A stretch of 64,000 nt of DNA from Nocardioides sp. LHD-245 (GTDB lineage: Bacteria > Actinomycetota > Actinomycetes > Propionibacteriales > Nocardioidaceae). The DNA is taken from the NCBI RefSeq assembly GCF_030929495.1, contig NZ_JAVFWN010000001.1, positions 62,001-126,000 on the forward strand, given 5' to 3'. The translations under genes were made by a program, and so were the position numbers. The notes under the pieces are model-generated. The model saw only the letters and a list, made by a program, of their open reading frames with translations, ran no database searches and was not told where the DNA came from. Below, piece after piece: positions 1-8,948 of this stretch. Positions within the stretch are counted from its first letter, which is position 1; each line of letters begins with the position of its first letter.

Positions 1-494
1 ATCACCTTGGCCTCGGCGATCCGCAGGATCCGGCCGGGGGGCTGGCTGCCAGCGGCCGCGACGGCCGCATCGACGAGCCGCACCGCGTCGCGGTCGAGCT
101 CGCGGGTCATCGCCGCGACCTTGCGGGCCAGCCAGGCGGGCATCGCCAGGTCGAGCACGCGCCCCCACGCCCGCGGCAGTCGGTGGCGCAGGTCGAGCGC
201 TGCGGCGGCGAGGTGACGGGTGCTGACCTGCCCGGCCTGGAGGGCGATCGCGAGCTCGGCGACGCTCAGCTCGGCGACCTCGGGCGTGCCGTCGCCGCCG
301 AGGCGGACCAGCCGGTCGCCACCCCTCGCCGCCGGCACGGCGCCGGGCTGGGTCTGCGGATCGTCCGCGTTGCGGTCGCACCACGCCAGCACCAGGAGCA
401 GCTGGTCGACCTCGGCCTGACGCCGCGTGGCGAGGTTGGACTCGGCAGCAGCCAGCAGCTCCGCCGCTGACAGATCCCCGAGGTCCCGATGCAT
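1..494 (-). CDS. DUF222 / 13E12-type HNH protein, 5' part only
   Basis: A gene running off the left edge. It starts at the ATG at 494 and about 164 codons are visible with no stop. The visible part is the helical N-terminal DUF222 region: it opens MHRDLGDLSAAELLAAAES, and later has WCDRNADDP and a positively charged helix MPAWLARKVAAMTREL. The family usually ends in a C-terminal HNH nuclease motif, which would lie outside the window. A fuller relative sits at 28404-29726. Families like this occur in many copies in actinomycete genomes and their role is not settled. The family call is from overall composition and pattern, so it is moderately sure; the reading frame itself is clear. Confidence 0.7.
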   Translation of the reverse strand, partial: MHRDLGDLSAAELLAAAESNLATRRQAEVDQLLLVLAWCDRNADDPQTQPGAVPAARGGDRLVRLGGDGTPEVAELSVAELAIALQAGQVSTRHLAAAALDLRHRLPRAWGRVLDLAMPAWLARKVAAMTRELDRDAVRLVDAAVAAAGSQPPGRILRIAEAKV

Positions 495-577
495 GGAGAC
501 AGCACAGCATCCACCCCCGACACGAACCCGAACCGTCGGCCGGCCCCTGTGGAAACGGCATGAGGTCGGCGCTCCGG

Positions 578-591
578 GGGACCTTCGTCCC
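578..591. promoter_or_regulatory. DosR/DevR-like box upstream of narK
   Basis: The 14-mer GGGACCTTCGTCCC has 5-bp inverted arms around a 4-nt centre. It fits the GGGAC-N4-GTCCC core of dormancy/hypoxia boxes bound by DosR/DevR (OsdR) response regulators in actinomycetes. It lies about 80-95 bp upstream of the preferred narK start (673), and 25 bp upstream of the alternative ATG at 616. A weak -10-like CATCCT sits at 605-610. In Mycobacterium tuberculosis narK2 belongs to the DosR regulon, so the position makes sense, but binding here is inference. Confidence 0.5.
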
Positions 592-672
592 TGGCGCCGA
601 GGACCATCCTGCGGCATGGTGAGTCCGAGGAACGACCACCAAACTGCGGGCAGCGTGGCCCGGAGCGGAGGG

Positions 673-1923
673 ATGTCCGTGGCTGGATCGATCGATACGA
701 CGAGCGAGGACCGACAGACGACGTCCTCCGGGACCGCCTGGCTGATGCTCGCGGTGGCCACCCTCGGTTTCGTCGTGAACTTCTGGGCATGGGCCCTGCT
801 CAGCCCGCTGGGACCGCTGTTCCGCGACACGGGCATGCTGGGCGAGCTCAGCGAGTCCGACGTCTCTCTGCTCGTCGCGGTGCCGGTCGTGGTGGGCTCG
901 CTGGGCCGGATCGTGGTGGGGGCGCTGACCGACCGCTTCGGCGGACGCGTGATGTTCCCGCTGGTGTCGTTCGCGACGGTGGTGCCGATCCTCTTCGTCG
1001 CCTTCTTCGCGCTCGACTCCTACGCCCTGCTGCTGGTCGGAGGGTTCTTCCTCGGCATCGGAGGCACCGCCTTCGCCGTGGGCGTGCCGTTCGTCAATGC
1101 CTGGTTCCCGCCCGAGAAGCGCGGTCTGGCGGTCGGCATCTTCGGTGCCGGCATGGGTGGTACGGCGATCAGCGCGCTCACCACCGTCAAGCTGTACGAC
1201 GGCCTGGGGGAGCGCGCCCCGTTCTTGATCACCGCCGCCGCACTCGCGGCTTACGGCGTACTCGCCTGGCTGGTGCTGCGCGACGCCCCCGGCCGGATCG
1301 TCCCGACGACCCCGCTCGGACAACGCCTGGCGGCCACCGCGCGGCTGCCGATCACCTGGCAGGCGTGCATCCTCTATGCCGTCGCCTTCGGTGGGTACGT
1401 CGCCTTCTCGGTCTACCTCCCGGCGTACCTCAAGACCGCTCACGGCCTGACCGCGGCCGACGCGTCCAACCGGATGGCGGGCTTCGTGGTGATCGCCGTG
1501 GTGATGCGACCCGTCGGCGGCTGGCTGGCCGACCGGATCGGCGCGATCTCGGTGCTCGGCGTGGGCTTCGCCGTCGTCACCGTCTGCGCGGCCGTCGCGG
1601 CAGGGACGCCGCCGCTGCACGCCGGAGGCACGGTCGCCTTCCTGGCGATGGCGGCCGCGCTGGGCATGGGCAGCGGCGCGACCTTCGCGCTCGTCGCCCA
1701 GGTCACCGAGCCGAGCCGGGTCGGTGGCGTGACCGGCCTGGTCGGCGCGGCGGGCGGGCTGGGCGGCTTCGTGCCGCCGCTGATCATGGGCTACGTCTAC
1801 GGCCACACCGACTCCTACGCCATCGGCCTGTGGCTGCTCGCGATCACCGCCGCGGCCACGCTCGTGCTGACCTACACCGTCGTCAACCGCACCGTCAGTG
1901 CCCCGGGATCGGAGCCCGCATGA
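673..1923 (+). CDS. narK: Nitrate/nitrite transporter, MFS family (NarK)
   Basis: A 416-residue major facilitator protein of about 12 membrane segments, with the family's glycine-rich stretches (GGFFLGIGGTAFAVGVPFV, GAAGGLGGFVPPLIMGY) and the loop signature ALTDRFGGR between helices 2 and 3. It would import nitrate and/or export nitrite for the nitrate reductase encoded next to it. The ATG at 673 is preferred: GGAG lies 7 nt before it and the protein then begins shortly before the first helix. An in-frame ATG at 616 would add 19 residues and cannot be excluded. Its stop overlaps the narG start by 4 bp (ATGA), so the genes are translationally coupled. Transport direction cannot be told from sequence. 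Confidence 0.93.
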   Translation: MSVAGSIDTTSEDRQTTSSGTAWLMLAVATLGFVVNFWAWALLSPLGPLFRDTGMLGELSESDVSLLVAVPVVVGSLGRIVVGALTDRFGGRVMFPLVSFATVVPILFVAFFALDSYALLLVGGFFLGIGGTAFAVGVPFVNAWFPPEKRGLAVGIFGAGMGGTAISALTTVKLYDGLGERAPFLITAAALAAYGVLAWLVLRDAPGRIVPTTPLGQRLAATARLPITWQACILYAVAFGGYVAFSVYLPAYLKTAHGLTAADASNRMAGFVVIAVVMRPVGGWLADRIGAISVLGVGFAVVTVCAAVAAGTPPLHAGGTVAFLAMAAALGMGSGATFALVAQVTEPSRVGGVTGLVGAAGGLGGFVPPLIMGYVYGHTDSYAIGLWLLAITAAATLVLTYTVVNRTVSAPGSEPA

Positions 1924-4900
1924 CCGACCTCGAGTCCCGCCTGCAGCAGGCCGCGATCGGATCGCGGCGCTTCTTCACCAAGGCCGAGGTGAGTGACGAC
2001 GCGCGTGCGCTCTTCAAGAAGGGCGGCCGGGAGGGCGACGTCTTCTACCGCGACCGGTGGAGCCACGACAAGGTCGTGCGCAGCACCCACGGCGTCAACT
2101 GCACCGGCTCCTGCTCGTGGAAGGTCTACGTCAAGGACGGGATCATCACCTGGGAGGCGCAGCAGACCGACTACCCGAGCGCCGGCCCCGACCGGCCGGA
2201 GTACGAGCCCCGCGGCTGCCCGCGCGGCGCGGCGTTCTCCTGGTACACCTACAGCCCCACGCGGGTCCGCTATCCGTACATCCGCGGCGTGCTGCTGGAG
2301 CTGTTCCGCGAGGCGAAGCGGCAGTACGGCGACCCCGTGGTCGCCTGGGGCTCGATCGTCCAGGATCCCGAGAAGGCGCGGGCGTACAAGAAGGCCCGCG
2401 GCAAGGGCGGCCTGGTCCGCGCGACGTGGGAGGAGGCGGCCGAGATCGTGGCCGCCGCGCACGTCTACACCGTCAAGCGCTGGGGTCCCGACCGGATCGC
2501 GGGCTTCTCGCCCATCCCCGCCATGTCGCCGGTCTCTTACACCTCCGGCGCCCGCTTCCTCGAGCTGATCGGCGCGCCGATGCTCTCCTTCTACGATTGG
2601 TACGCCGACCTGCCCAATGCCTCGCCGCAGATGTTCGGCGACCAGACCGACGTACCGGAGTCGGGGGACTGGTGGGACGCGGGCTACCTCATCATGTGGG
2701 GCTCCAACGTCCCGCTGACCCGCACGCCCGACGCGCACTGGATGACCGAGGCGCGCTATCGCGGGCAGAAGGTGCTCGCCGTCGCGCCCGACTACGCCGA
2801 GAACGTGAAGTTCGCCGACGAGTGGGTCAGTCCCGCACCCGGCACCGACGGTGCCCTCGCGATGGCGATGGGCCATGTCGTGCTCAAGGAGTACTTCGTC
2901 GACCAGCAGGTGCCCTTCTTCACCGACTACAACAAGCGCTACACCGACCTGCCGCACCTGATCTGCCTCGAGCCGACGGGCGACGGTGCCTACCGACCCG
3001 GCAAGTTCCTCGTCGCCGGCGACACCGACCACCCCGAGGGCGGCACCGAGAACGCGATGTGGAAGCCGGCCGTCCTCGACGCGGCGAGTGGCGAGATCCG
3101 GATCCCGCAGGGCGCGATCGGCCACCGCTTCGGCGACGAGGGCCTGGGCCGCTGGAACCTCGAGCTCGGCGACCTCGACCCCGCGCTCACCCTGTACGAC
3201 GTCCGCGAGGGTGCCGTCGAGGTCGAGCTGCCGCGCTTCGACGCCCCCGACGGCAAGGTCCGCCACCACCGCCGCGGTGTCCCCGTCCGCCGGGTGGGCG
3301 ACCGGATCGTCACCACGGTGCTCGACCTGATGCTCGCCCAGTACGGCGTGGCCCGCGACGACCTCCCCGGCGCTTGGCCGCAAGGAACGGACGACCCCGA
3401 CGGCGTCGCCACCCCGGCCTGGCAGGAGCAGCACACCGGCGTCCCCGCGGCCCAGGTGCGCCGGCTGGCGCGCGAGTGGGCGCAGAATGCGATCGACACC
3501 GAGGGCCGCGGGATGATCCTGATGGGTGCCGGGGTCAACCACTGGTTCCACTCCGACCAGATCTACCGCGCGATGCTGGTGCTGACGACGATCACCGGTT
3601 GCCAGGGCCGCAACGGCGGCGGTTGGGCGCACTACGTCGGCCAGGAGAAGGTGCGCCCCATCATGGGCTTCCAGCACCTCGCCTTCGCGCTCGACTGGCA
3701 CCGCCCTCCACGGCACATGAACCAGACGGCGTACTGGTACGTGAACACCAGCCAGTACCGCTACGACACGTTCAGCGCCGACGACCTCGACGCCGGCACC
3801 GGCGTTTTCGCCGGCAAGACGGTGATGGACCTGCTGGCCCAGTCGGTGCGGCTGGGCTGGAGTCCGAGCTACCCGACCTTCGACCGCAGCTCACTCGTGC
3901 TCGCCGACGACGCGGAGGCGGCGGGCATGGAGGCACCGGCGTACGTCGCCCGGGAGCTGAAGGAGGGCCGGCTGCGCTTCGCCGTCGAGGACCCCGAGCA
4001 CGAGGACAACCACCCGCGGATCCTGTCGCTGTGGCGCTCCAACCTGCTCGGCTCCTCGGCCAAGGGCAACGAGTACTTCCTGCGCCACCTGCTCGGCACC
4101 GACAGCGCCGCGACGGCCAAGGAGGCGCCGCCCGAGCAGCGCCCCCGTGATGTCGTGTGGGCCGACCAGGCGGCCGAGGGCCGGCTCGACCTGCTCACCA
4201 CGCTCGACTTCCGGATGACGAGCAGCACGATCCTCAGCGACGTCGTCCTGCCCGCCGCGACCTGGTACGAGAAGCACGACCTGTCGACCACCGACATGCA
4301 CCCGTTCGTCCACTCGTTCAACCCGGCGATCGCCCCGCCGTGGCAGACGAAGTCCGACTGGGACACCTGGAAGGTGATCGCGAAGCGGTTCTCCGAGCTC
4401 GCCGTCGACCACCTCGGCACCCGGCGCGACGTCATCGCCAAGCCGCTGTGGCACGACACCCCCGAGGCGATGGCGGCCGAGCACGGCATCGTCCAGGACT
4501 GGCGGACCGGCGAGTGCGAGCCGGTCCCCGGCAAGACGATGCCGGTGATCGCCGTCGCCGAGCGCGACTACACCGCCGTCTACGACAAGTTGACGACGAT
4601 CGGGCCGCTGCTCGAGAAGGTCGGCATGACCACCAAGGGCGTGCTCTACGACGTACGACGCGAGGTCGATCTGCTCCGTCAACGGCACGGCACCGCCGAC
4701 ACCGGTGCGGGCGCCGGGCAGCCGAAGGTCGAGACGGACGTGCAGATGGCCGACTCGATCCTGCACCTCGCCGGCGTCTCCAACGGGCACCTCGCCACCC
4801 AGGGCTTCCGCACGCTCGAGAAGCGCACCGGGACGCAGCTCGCCGACCTCGCCGCCGAGCACGAGGGCAAGCAGATCACCTTCCGCGACACCCAGGCGGC

Positions 4901-5597
4901 GCCGGTGCCGGTGATCACCTCGCCGGAGTGGTCGGGCTCGGAGTCGGGCGGGCGCCGCTACAGCCCGTTCACCATCAACATCGAGCGGCACAAGCCCTTC
5001 CACACGCTCACCGGCCGCCAGCAGTTCTACGTCGACCACGACTGGTTCCTCGGGATGGGCGAGATGCTGCCGGTCTACCGACCACCGCTCAACATGACGG
5101 CGCTCTTCGGCGAGACCCCGATCGGGGAGCAGAACGAGCTCGGCGTCTCGGTCCGCTACCTGACCCCGCACAACAAGTGGTCGATCCACAGCGAGTACCA
5201 GGACAACCTGTTCATGCTCTCGCTCTCGCGCGGCGGACAGTCGGTGTGGATCTCCGACCGCGACGCGGCCAAGGTCGGCATCCGCGACAACGACTGGATC
5301 GAGATGGTCAACCGCAACGGCGTCGTCGCCGCCCGCGCGATCGTCAGCCACCGGATGCCCGAGGGCACGGTCTACATGCACCACGCGCAGGACCGGCTGA
5401 TCGACGTACCGCTGACCGAGCGCGACCGCAAGCGCGGCGGCATCCACAACAGCCTCACCCGGATCCTGATGAAGCCCAACCACATCGTCGGCGGCTACGC
5501 CCAGCTGGCGTACTTCTTCAACTACATCGGCCCGATCGGCAACAACCGCGACGAGGTCACGATGATCCGCAAGCGCCGGACGGAGGTCGAGTACTGA
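1920..5597 (+). CDS. narG: Respiratory nitrate reductase, alpha subunit
   Basis: The 1225-residue molybdopterin catalytic subunit reduces nitrate to nitrite on the cytoplasmic side of the membrane, with electrons from quinol through NarI and NarH. The N-terminus has the FS0 [4Fe-4S] ligands of the NarG type, one His and three Cys (His57, Cys61, Cys65, Cys100). The molybdenum-ligand motif FYDWYADLP places the Asp at residue 226, followed by FGDQTDVPESGDWW. Length matches the usual 1200-1250. The C-terminal molybdopterin-dinucleotide domain is present (about 1040-1180). The ATG at 1920 overlaps the narK stop; narH begins 1 nt after the stop. No twin-arginine signal is seen, as expected for a cytoplasm-facing NarG. 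Confidence 0.98.
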   Translation: MTDLESRLQQAAIGSRRFFTKAEVSDDARALFKKGGREGDVFYRDRWSHDKVVRSTHGVNCTGSCSWKVYVKDGIITWEAQQTDYPSAGPDRPEYEPRGCPRGAAFSWYTYSPTRVRYPYIRGVLLELFREAKRQYGDPVVAWGSIVQDPEKARAYKKARGKGGLVRATWEEAAEIVAAAHVYTVKRWGPDRIAGFSPIPAMSPVSYTSGARFLELIGAPMLSFYDWYADLPNASPQMFGDQTDVPESGDWWDAGYLIMWGSNVPLTRTPDAHWMTEARYRGQKVLAVAPDYAENVKFADEWVSPAPGTDGALAMAMGHVVLKEYFVDQQVPFFTDYNKRYTDLPHLICLEPTGDGAYRPGKFLVAGDTDHPEGGTENAMWKPAVLDAASGEIRIPQGAIGHRFGDEGLGRWNLELGDLDPALTLYDVREGAVEVELPRFDAPDGKVRHHRRGVPVRRVGDRIVTTVLDLMLAQYGVARDDLPGAWPQGTDDPDGVATPAWQEQHTGVPAAQVRRLAREWAQNAIDTEGRGMILMGAGVNHWFHSDQIYRAMLVLTTITGCQGRNGGGWAHYVGQEKVRPIMGFQHLAFALDWHRPPRHMNQTAYWYVNTSQYRYDTFSADDLDAGTGVFAGKTVMDLLAQSVRLGWSPSYPTFDRSSLVLADDAEAAGMEAPAYVARELKEGRLRFAVEDPEHEDNHPRILSLWRSNLLGSSAKGNEYFLRHLLGTDSAATAKEAPPEQRPRDVVWADQAAEGRLDLLTTLDFRMTSSTILSDVVLPAATWYEKHDLSTTDMHPFVHSFNPAIAPPWQTKSDWDTWKVIAKRFSELAVDHLGTRRDVIAKPLWHDTPEAMAAEHGIVQDWRTGECEPVPGKTMPVIAVAERDYTAVYDKLTTIGPLLEKVGMTTKGVLYDVRREVDLLRQRHGTADTGAGAGQPKVETDVQMADSILHLAGVSNGHLATQGFRTLEKRTGTQLADLAAEHEGKQITFRDTQAAPVPVITSPEWSGSESGGRRYSPFTINIERHKPFHTLTGRQQFYVDHDWFLGMGEMLPVYRPPLNMTALFGETPIGEQNELGVSVRYLTPHNKWSIHSEYQDNLFMLSLSRGGQSVWISDRDAAKVGIRDNDWIEMVNRNGVVAARAIVSHRMPEGTVYMHHAQDRLIDVPLTERDRKRGGIHNSLTRILMKPNHIVGGYAQLAYFFNYIGPIGNNRDEVTMIRKRRTEVEY

Positions 5598-5598
5598 C

Positions 5599-7254
5599 AT
5601 GAGAGTCATGGCCCAGATGGCGATGGTGATGAACCTCGACAAGTGCATCGGCTGCCACACCTGCTCGGTCACCTGCAAGCAGGCATGGACCAACCGCACC
5701 GGCACCGAGTACGTCTGGTTCAACAACGTGGAGACCCGCCCCGGGCTGGGCTATCCGCGCAGCTACGAGGACCAGGACGAGTGGCAGGGCGGTTGGGTCC
5801 GCAAGCCCAACGGCCGCCTCGCGCTGCGCAGCGGCGGGCGGATCAAGAAGCTGCTGACGATCTTCTCCAACCCCAAGCTGCCCTCGATCGAGGACTACTA
5901 CGAGCCCTGGACCTACGACTACGACACCCTGCTGAGCTCGCCGCAGACCGACACCTTCCCGGTGGCCCGGCCCAAGAGCCTGCTCACCGGTGCGGACATG
6001 AACGTCGAGTGGTCGGCCAACTGGGACGACGACCTAGGTGGCTCCCAGGAGCACGCGGCCCGCGACGTCATGCTGCGCGGCATCGAGGACAAGGTGAAGC
6101 TCGAGTTCGAGCAGACCTTCATGTTCTACCTGCCGCGCATCTGCGAGCACTGCCTCAATCCCTCCTGCGCGGCGTCGTGCCCGTCGGGCGCGATCTACAA
6201 GCGGGCCGAGGACGGCATCGTGCTCGTCGACCAGGACCGCTGCCGGGGCTGGCGGATGTGCGTGTCGGGGTGTCCCTACAAGAAGGTCTACTTCAACCAC
6301 AAGACCGGCAAGGCCGAGAAGTGCACGTTCTGCTACCCGCGCGTCGAGGTCGGCATCCCGACCGTCTGCTCGGAGACCTGCGTGGGCCGGCTGCGCTATC
6401 TCGGCCTGGTCCTCTACGACGCCGACAAGGTGCTGGAGGCGGCGAGCATCGAGGACGAGCACGCGCTGTACGACGCCCAGCGTTCGTGCTTCCTCGACCC
6501 GCACGACCCGGCCGTGCGCGCCGCCGCGGCCGAGGCCGGCATCCCCGCCGACTGGATCGAGGCCGCCGAGCGTTCGCCGGTGTGGCGCCTGATCAACGAG
6601 TACGAGGTCGCGCTGCCGCTGCACCCGGAGTACCGCACCATGCCGATGGTCTGGTACATCCCGCCGCTGTCGCCGGTGGTCGACGCGGTCAAGGACACCG
6701 GTGAGGACGCCGAGGACCGGGGCAACCTGTTCGCCGCGATCGACACCTTGCGCATCCCCGTCGAGTACCTCGCCAACCTGTTCACCGCCGGCGACACAGC
6801 CCCCGTCGACCGGGTGCTGCACAAGCTCGCCGCGATGCGCTCGTACATGCGCGACCTCAACCTGGGCCGCGATGTCGACGACACGATCCCCGCGTCCGTG
6901 GGGATGACGGGGGAGCAGCTCTACGAGATGTTCCGGCTGCTCGCCATCGCCAAGTACGACGAGCGCTACGTCATCCCGACCGCCCACGCCGAGCAGGCGC
7001 ACGCCTTGGAGGAGCTCGCCACCGACTGCCCGGTCAGTGAGTACGGCGGCGGCCAGAACGACCTGTTCGGCGAGGGCTCCGGCTATCCCACGCCGGTCGC
7101 GGTCGAGAACTTCCGGATGCTCCAGGAGCGGCAGACCAGCGACACCCTCGCCGCGCCCGAGGACAAGGGCCGGCGGGTGAACCTGCTCAGCTGGGACGGC
7201 AAGGGCGTCCCCGACGGGCTGTTCCCGCCGCGTCCCGAGAAGGAGCGGTCGTGA
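5599..7254 (+). CDS. narH: Respiratory nitrate reductase, beta subunit
   Basis: A 551-residue iron-sulfur electron-transfer subunit linking NarI heme to NarG. Four cysteine clusters are visible: CIGCHTCSVTC at residues 16-26; CEHCLNPSCAASC at 182-194; CRGWRMCVSGC at 215-225, where Trp218 stands where a fourth cluster ligand would be, the normal NarH sign of a [3Fe-4S] centre; and KCTFC with a later VCSETC. Length is a little above the usual 490-520. It starts 1 nt after narG and ends in a 4-bp overlap (GTGA) with narJ. Nothing is missing. Confidence 0.98.
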   Translation: MRVMAQMAMVMNLDKCIGCHTCSVTCKQAWTNRTGTEYVWFNNVETRPGLGYPRSYEDQDEWQGGWVRKPNGRLALRSGGRIKKLLTIFSNPKLPSIEDYYEPWTYDYDTLLSSPQTDTFPVARPKSLLTGADMNVEWSANWDDDLGGSQEHAARDVMLRGIEDKVKLEFEQTFMFYLPRICEHCLNPSCAASCPSGAIYKRAEDGIVLVDQDRCRGWRMCVSGCPYKKVYFNHKTGKAEKCTFCYPRVEVGIPTVCSETCVGRLRYLGLVLYDADKVLEAASIEDEHALYDAQRSCFLDPHDPAVRAAAAEAGIPADWIEAAERSPVWRLINEYEVALPLHPEYRTMPMVWYIPPLSPVVDAVKDTGEDAEDRGNLFAAIDTLRIPVEYLANLFTAGDTAPVDRVLHKLAAMRSYMRDLNLGRDVDDTIPASVGMTGEQLYEMFRLLAIAKYDERYVIPTAHAEQAHALEELATDCPVSEYGGGQNDLFGEGSGYPTPVAVENFRMLQERQTSDTLAAPEDKGRRVNLLSWDGKGVPDGLFPPRPEKERS

Positions 7255-7922
7255 GGCGGCGCCGGAGCCGCACCACGGACGACGTCCGGCCGGTGTGGGC
7301 GGCGTGCTCCGCCCTCCTCGACTACCCGACCGCCGACCTGCTCGCCGCGCTCGACGACATCGAGGGCCTCGTGGCCGAGAACCCCCATCTGGCGGGCCTT
7401 CTCGGCCACCTGCGGACGACCCCGCTGGTCGATCTCCAAGCCGAGTACGTCGCGACCTTCGACCACACCCGCAAGTGTGCTCTCTACCTGACCTACTTCG
7501 CGTACGGCGACACCCGGCGCCGCGGCCAGGCGCTGGTGCGGTTCAAGGAGACCTACCGTGCCGCCGGCGTCGCGTGGGACGAGTCGACCGGCGAGCTGCC
7601 CGACCACCTGTGCGCCGTACTGCAGTTCGGGGCGAGCGTGGACCGGGCCGGCGGCGGCCGGCTGCTCGCCGACCACCGCGCCGGCGTCGAGATGCTGCGG
7701 CTGGCGCTGAGCGGGTGGCGCAACGACGACGGCACCAGCGGATCGCCCTGGGCCGGCGCGCTGCGTGCGGTCTGCGCGACCCTGCCCGAGCTGCGCGGCG
7801 ACGAGGCGGACGCCGTCCGCCGGCTGGTCGAGCAGGGGCCGCCGGCCGAGGACGTCGGCCTCGAGGGGTACGGCGCGGGGCCGGCGCTCATCGCGCCTGC
7901 CACCCTCACGGTGAGGAGCTGA
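7251..7922 (+). CDS. narJ: Nitrate reductase molybdenum cofactor assembly chaperone
   Basis: A 223-residue cytoplasmic, mostly helical chaperone of the NarJ/TorD type. It holds apo-NarGH until the molybdenum cofactor and the FS0 cluster are inserted and is not part of the final enzyme. The N-terminal region has the family pattern LLDYPTADLLAAL, followed by FDHTRKCALYLTYFAYGDTR. Length fits. The start is the GTG at 7251 inside the narH stop (GTGA). narI follows after 1 nt. The alanine/arginine-rich first ten residues suggest the true start could be a little later, but the overlap favours this one. Confidence 0.94.
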   Translation: MRRRRSRTTDDVRPVWAACSALLDYPTADLLAALDDIEGLVAENPHLAGLLGHLRTTPLVDLQAEYVATFDHTRKCALYLTYFAYGDTRRRGQALVRFKETYRAAGVAWDESTGELPDHLCAVLQFGASVDRAGGGRLLADHRAGVEMLRLALSGWRNDDGTSGSPWAGALRAVCATLPELRGDEADAVRRLVEQGPPAEDVGLEGYGAGPALIAPATLTVRS

Positions 7923-7923
7923 C

Positions 7924-8640
7924 GTGGACGTCTTCTGGTGGGTGATCGTGCCCTACCTGTGCCTGGCGACCTTCGTGATCGGGCACGTGTGGCGCTACCG
8001 CTACGACAAGTTCGGCTGGACCACGCGCTCCTCCCAGCTCTACGAGAACCGGCTGCTCCGGTTGGGCTCGCCGCTCTTCCACTTCGGCATGCTCGGGGTC
8101 GTCGGCGGCCACGTGATCGGCCTGCTGGTGCCGCGGAGCTGGACCGACGCGATCGGGATCGACGACCACGTCTACCACGTCGTCGCGGTGGTCGGCGGCC
8201 TCGTGGCCGGCGCGATGGCACTGGTCGGCATGGTCATCCTGATCTACCGCCGGCGTACCGTCGGGCCGGTCTTCTCGGCCACGACGCCGATGGACAAGGT
8301 GATGTACGCCTTCCTCGGTGCGGCCATCGCGCTGGGGATGTGGAACACGATCGCGGGCTCGATCTTCACCCTCGGCGGGGAGTACAACTACCGCGAGGGA
8401 GTCTCGGTCTGGTACCGCTCGTTCCTCGCCTTCACCCCGGACGCCTCGCTGATGGCCGACGCGCCGCTCGGCTTCCGGCTGCACGCGCTGGTCGCCTTCG
8501 GCCTGTTCGCGCTGTGGCCCTTCACGCGCCTGGTGCACGTCTTCAGCGCCCCGATCGGGTACCTCACCCGTCCCTATATCGTCTATCGCAGTCGCGACGC
8601 GCGGCCCGGGAGGAGCACGCCATGGAGTCCACGAGTCTGA
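7924..8640 (+). CDS. narI: Respiratory nitrate reductase, gamma subunit (cytochrome b)
   Basis: A 238-residue membrane cytochrome b that oxidises quinol and anchors NarGH. Five membrane segments are visible: the first from residue 1, then around LFHFGMLGVVGGHVIGLLVP, a third after VYHVVAVVGGLVAG, a fourth at LGAAIALGMWNTIAG and a fifth at LHALVAFGLFALWPFTRLVH. The paired histidines in segment 2 and segment 5 are the expected heme ligands. The start is a GTG 1 nt after narJ. The last 19 bp overlap the following cupin gene in another frame, which is unusual, so the C-terminal tail RSTPWSPRV may be drifting. Confidence 0.95.
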   Translation: MDVFWWVIVPYLCLATFVIGHVWRYRYDKFGWTTRSSQLYENRLLRLGSPLFHFGMLGVVGGHVIGLLVPRSWTDAIGIDDHVYHVVAVVGGLVAGAMALVGMVILIYRRRTVGPVFSATTPMDKVMYAFLGAAIALGMWNTIAGSIFTLGGEYNYREGVSVWYRSFLAFTPDASLMADAPLGFRLHALVAFGLFALWPFTRLVHVFSAPIGYLTRPYIVYRSRDARPGRSTPWSPRV

Positions 8641-8948
8641 TCGCCCTGGTCCGGGAGCAGGTCGACGCGGCCCGCGCGGCGAGCAGCGGCCGTGCGGCCG
8701 TCACCGTGTACGGCGGCCGGGAGCACCGGCTGCGCCAGACCCTGATCGCCCTCAAGGCGGGCGAGCGGCTCGGCGAGCACGACGCGCCGGACGAGGCCAC
8801 GCTCCAGGTGCTGGAGGGCGAGGTCGCCCTGCACGCCGGCGGCGAGACCTGGCGCGGGGAGGCGGGTGACCATCTCGTGATCCCGCCGCAGCGTCACGAC
8901 CTGGAGGCGCTCACGGATGCCGCGGTGCTGCTGACGGTCGCGAACTGA
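8622..8948 (+). CDS. Small cupin-domain protein at the end of the nar operon
   Basis: A 108-residue single-domain cupin. The beta-barrel core reads from GERLGEHDAPDEATLQVLEG to GDHLVIPPQRHDLEALTDA, with His and Glu positions where cupins bind a metal. The start ATG at 8622 has GGAGGAG close upstream (8609-8615) and lies within the narI tail. Small cupins like this are found near nar or redox genes in actinomycetes, but no function is established. It could sense a small ligand or metal, or protect the enzyme; that is inference. It converges with the Uma2 gene at 8911-9485. Confidence 0.8.
   Translation: MESTSLIALVREQVDAARAASSGRAAVTVYGGREHRLRQTLIALKAGERLGEHDAPDEATLQVLEGEVALHAGGETWRGEAGDHLVIPPQRHDLEALTDAAVLLTVAN

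Noticed and set aside
1872-5726. Long open frames on the minus strand opposite narG
   Set aside because: They are products of very high GC in the third codon position. narG has complete family motifs and the opposite frames have only Arg/Gly/Pro-rich or repetitive translations without family features.
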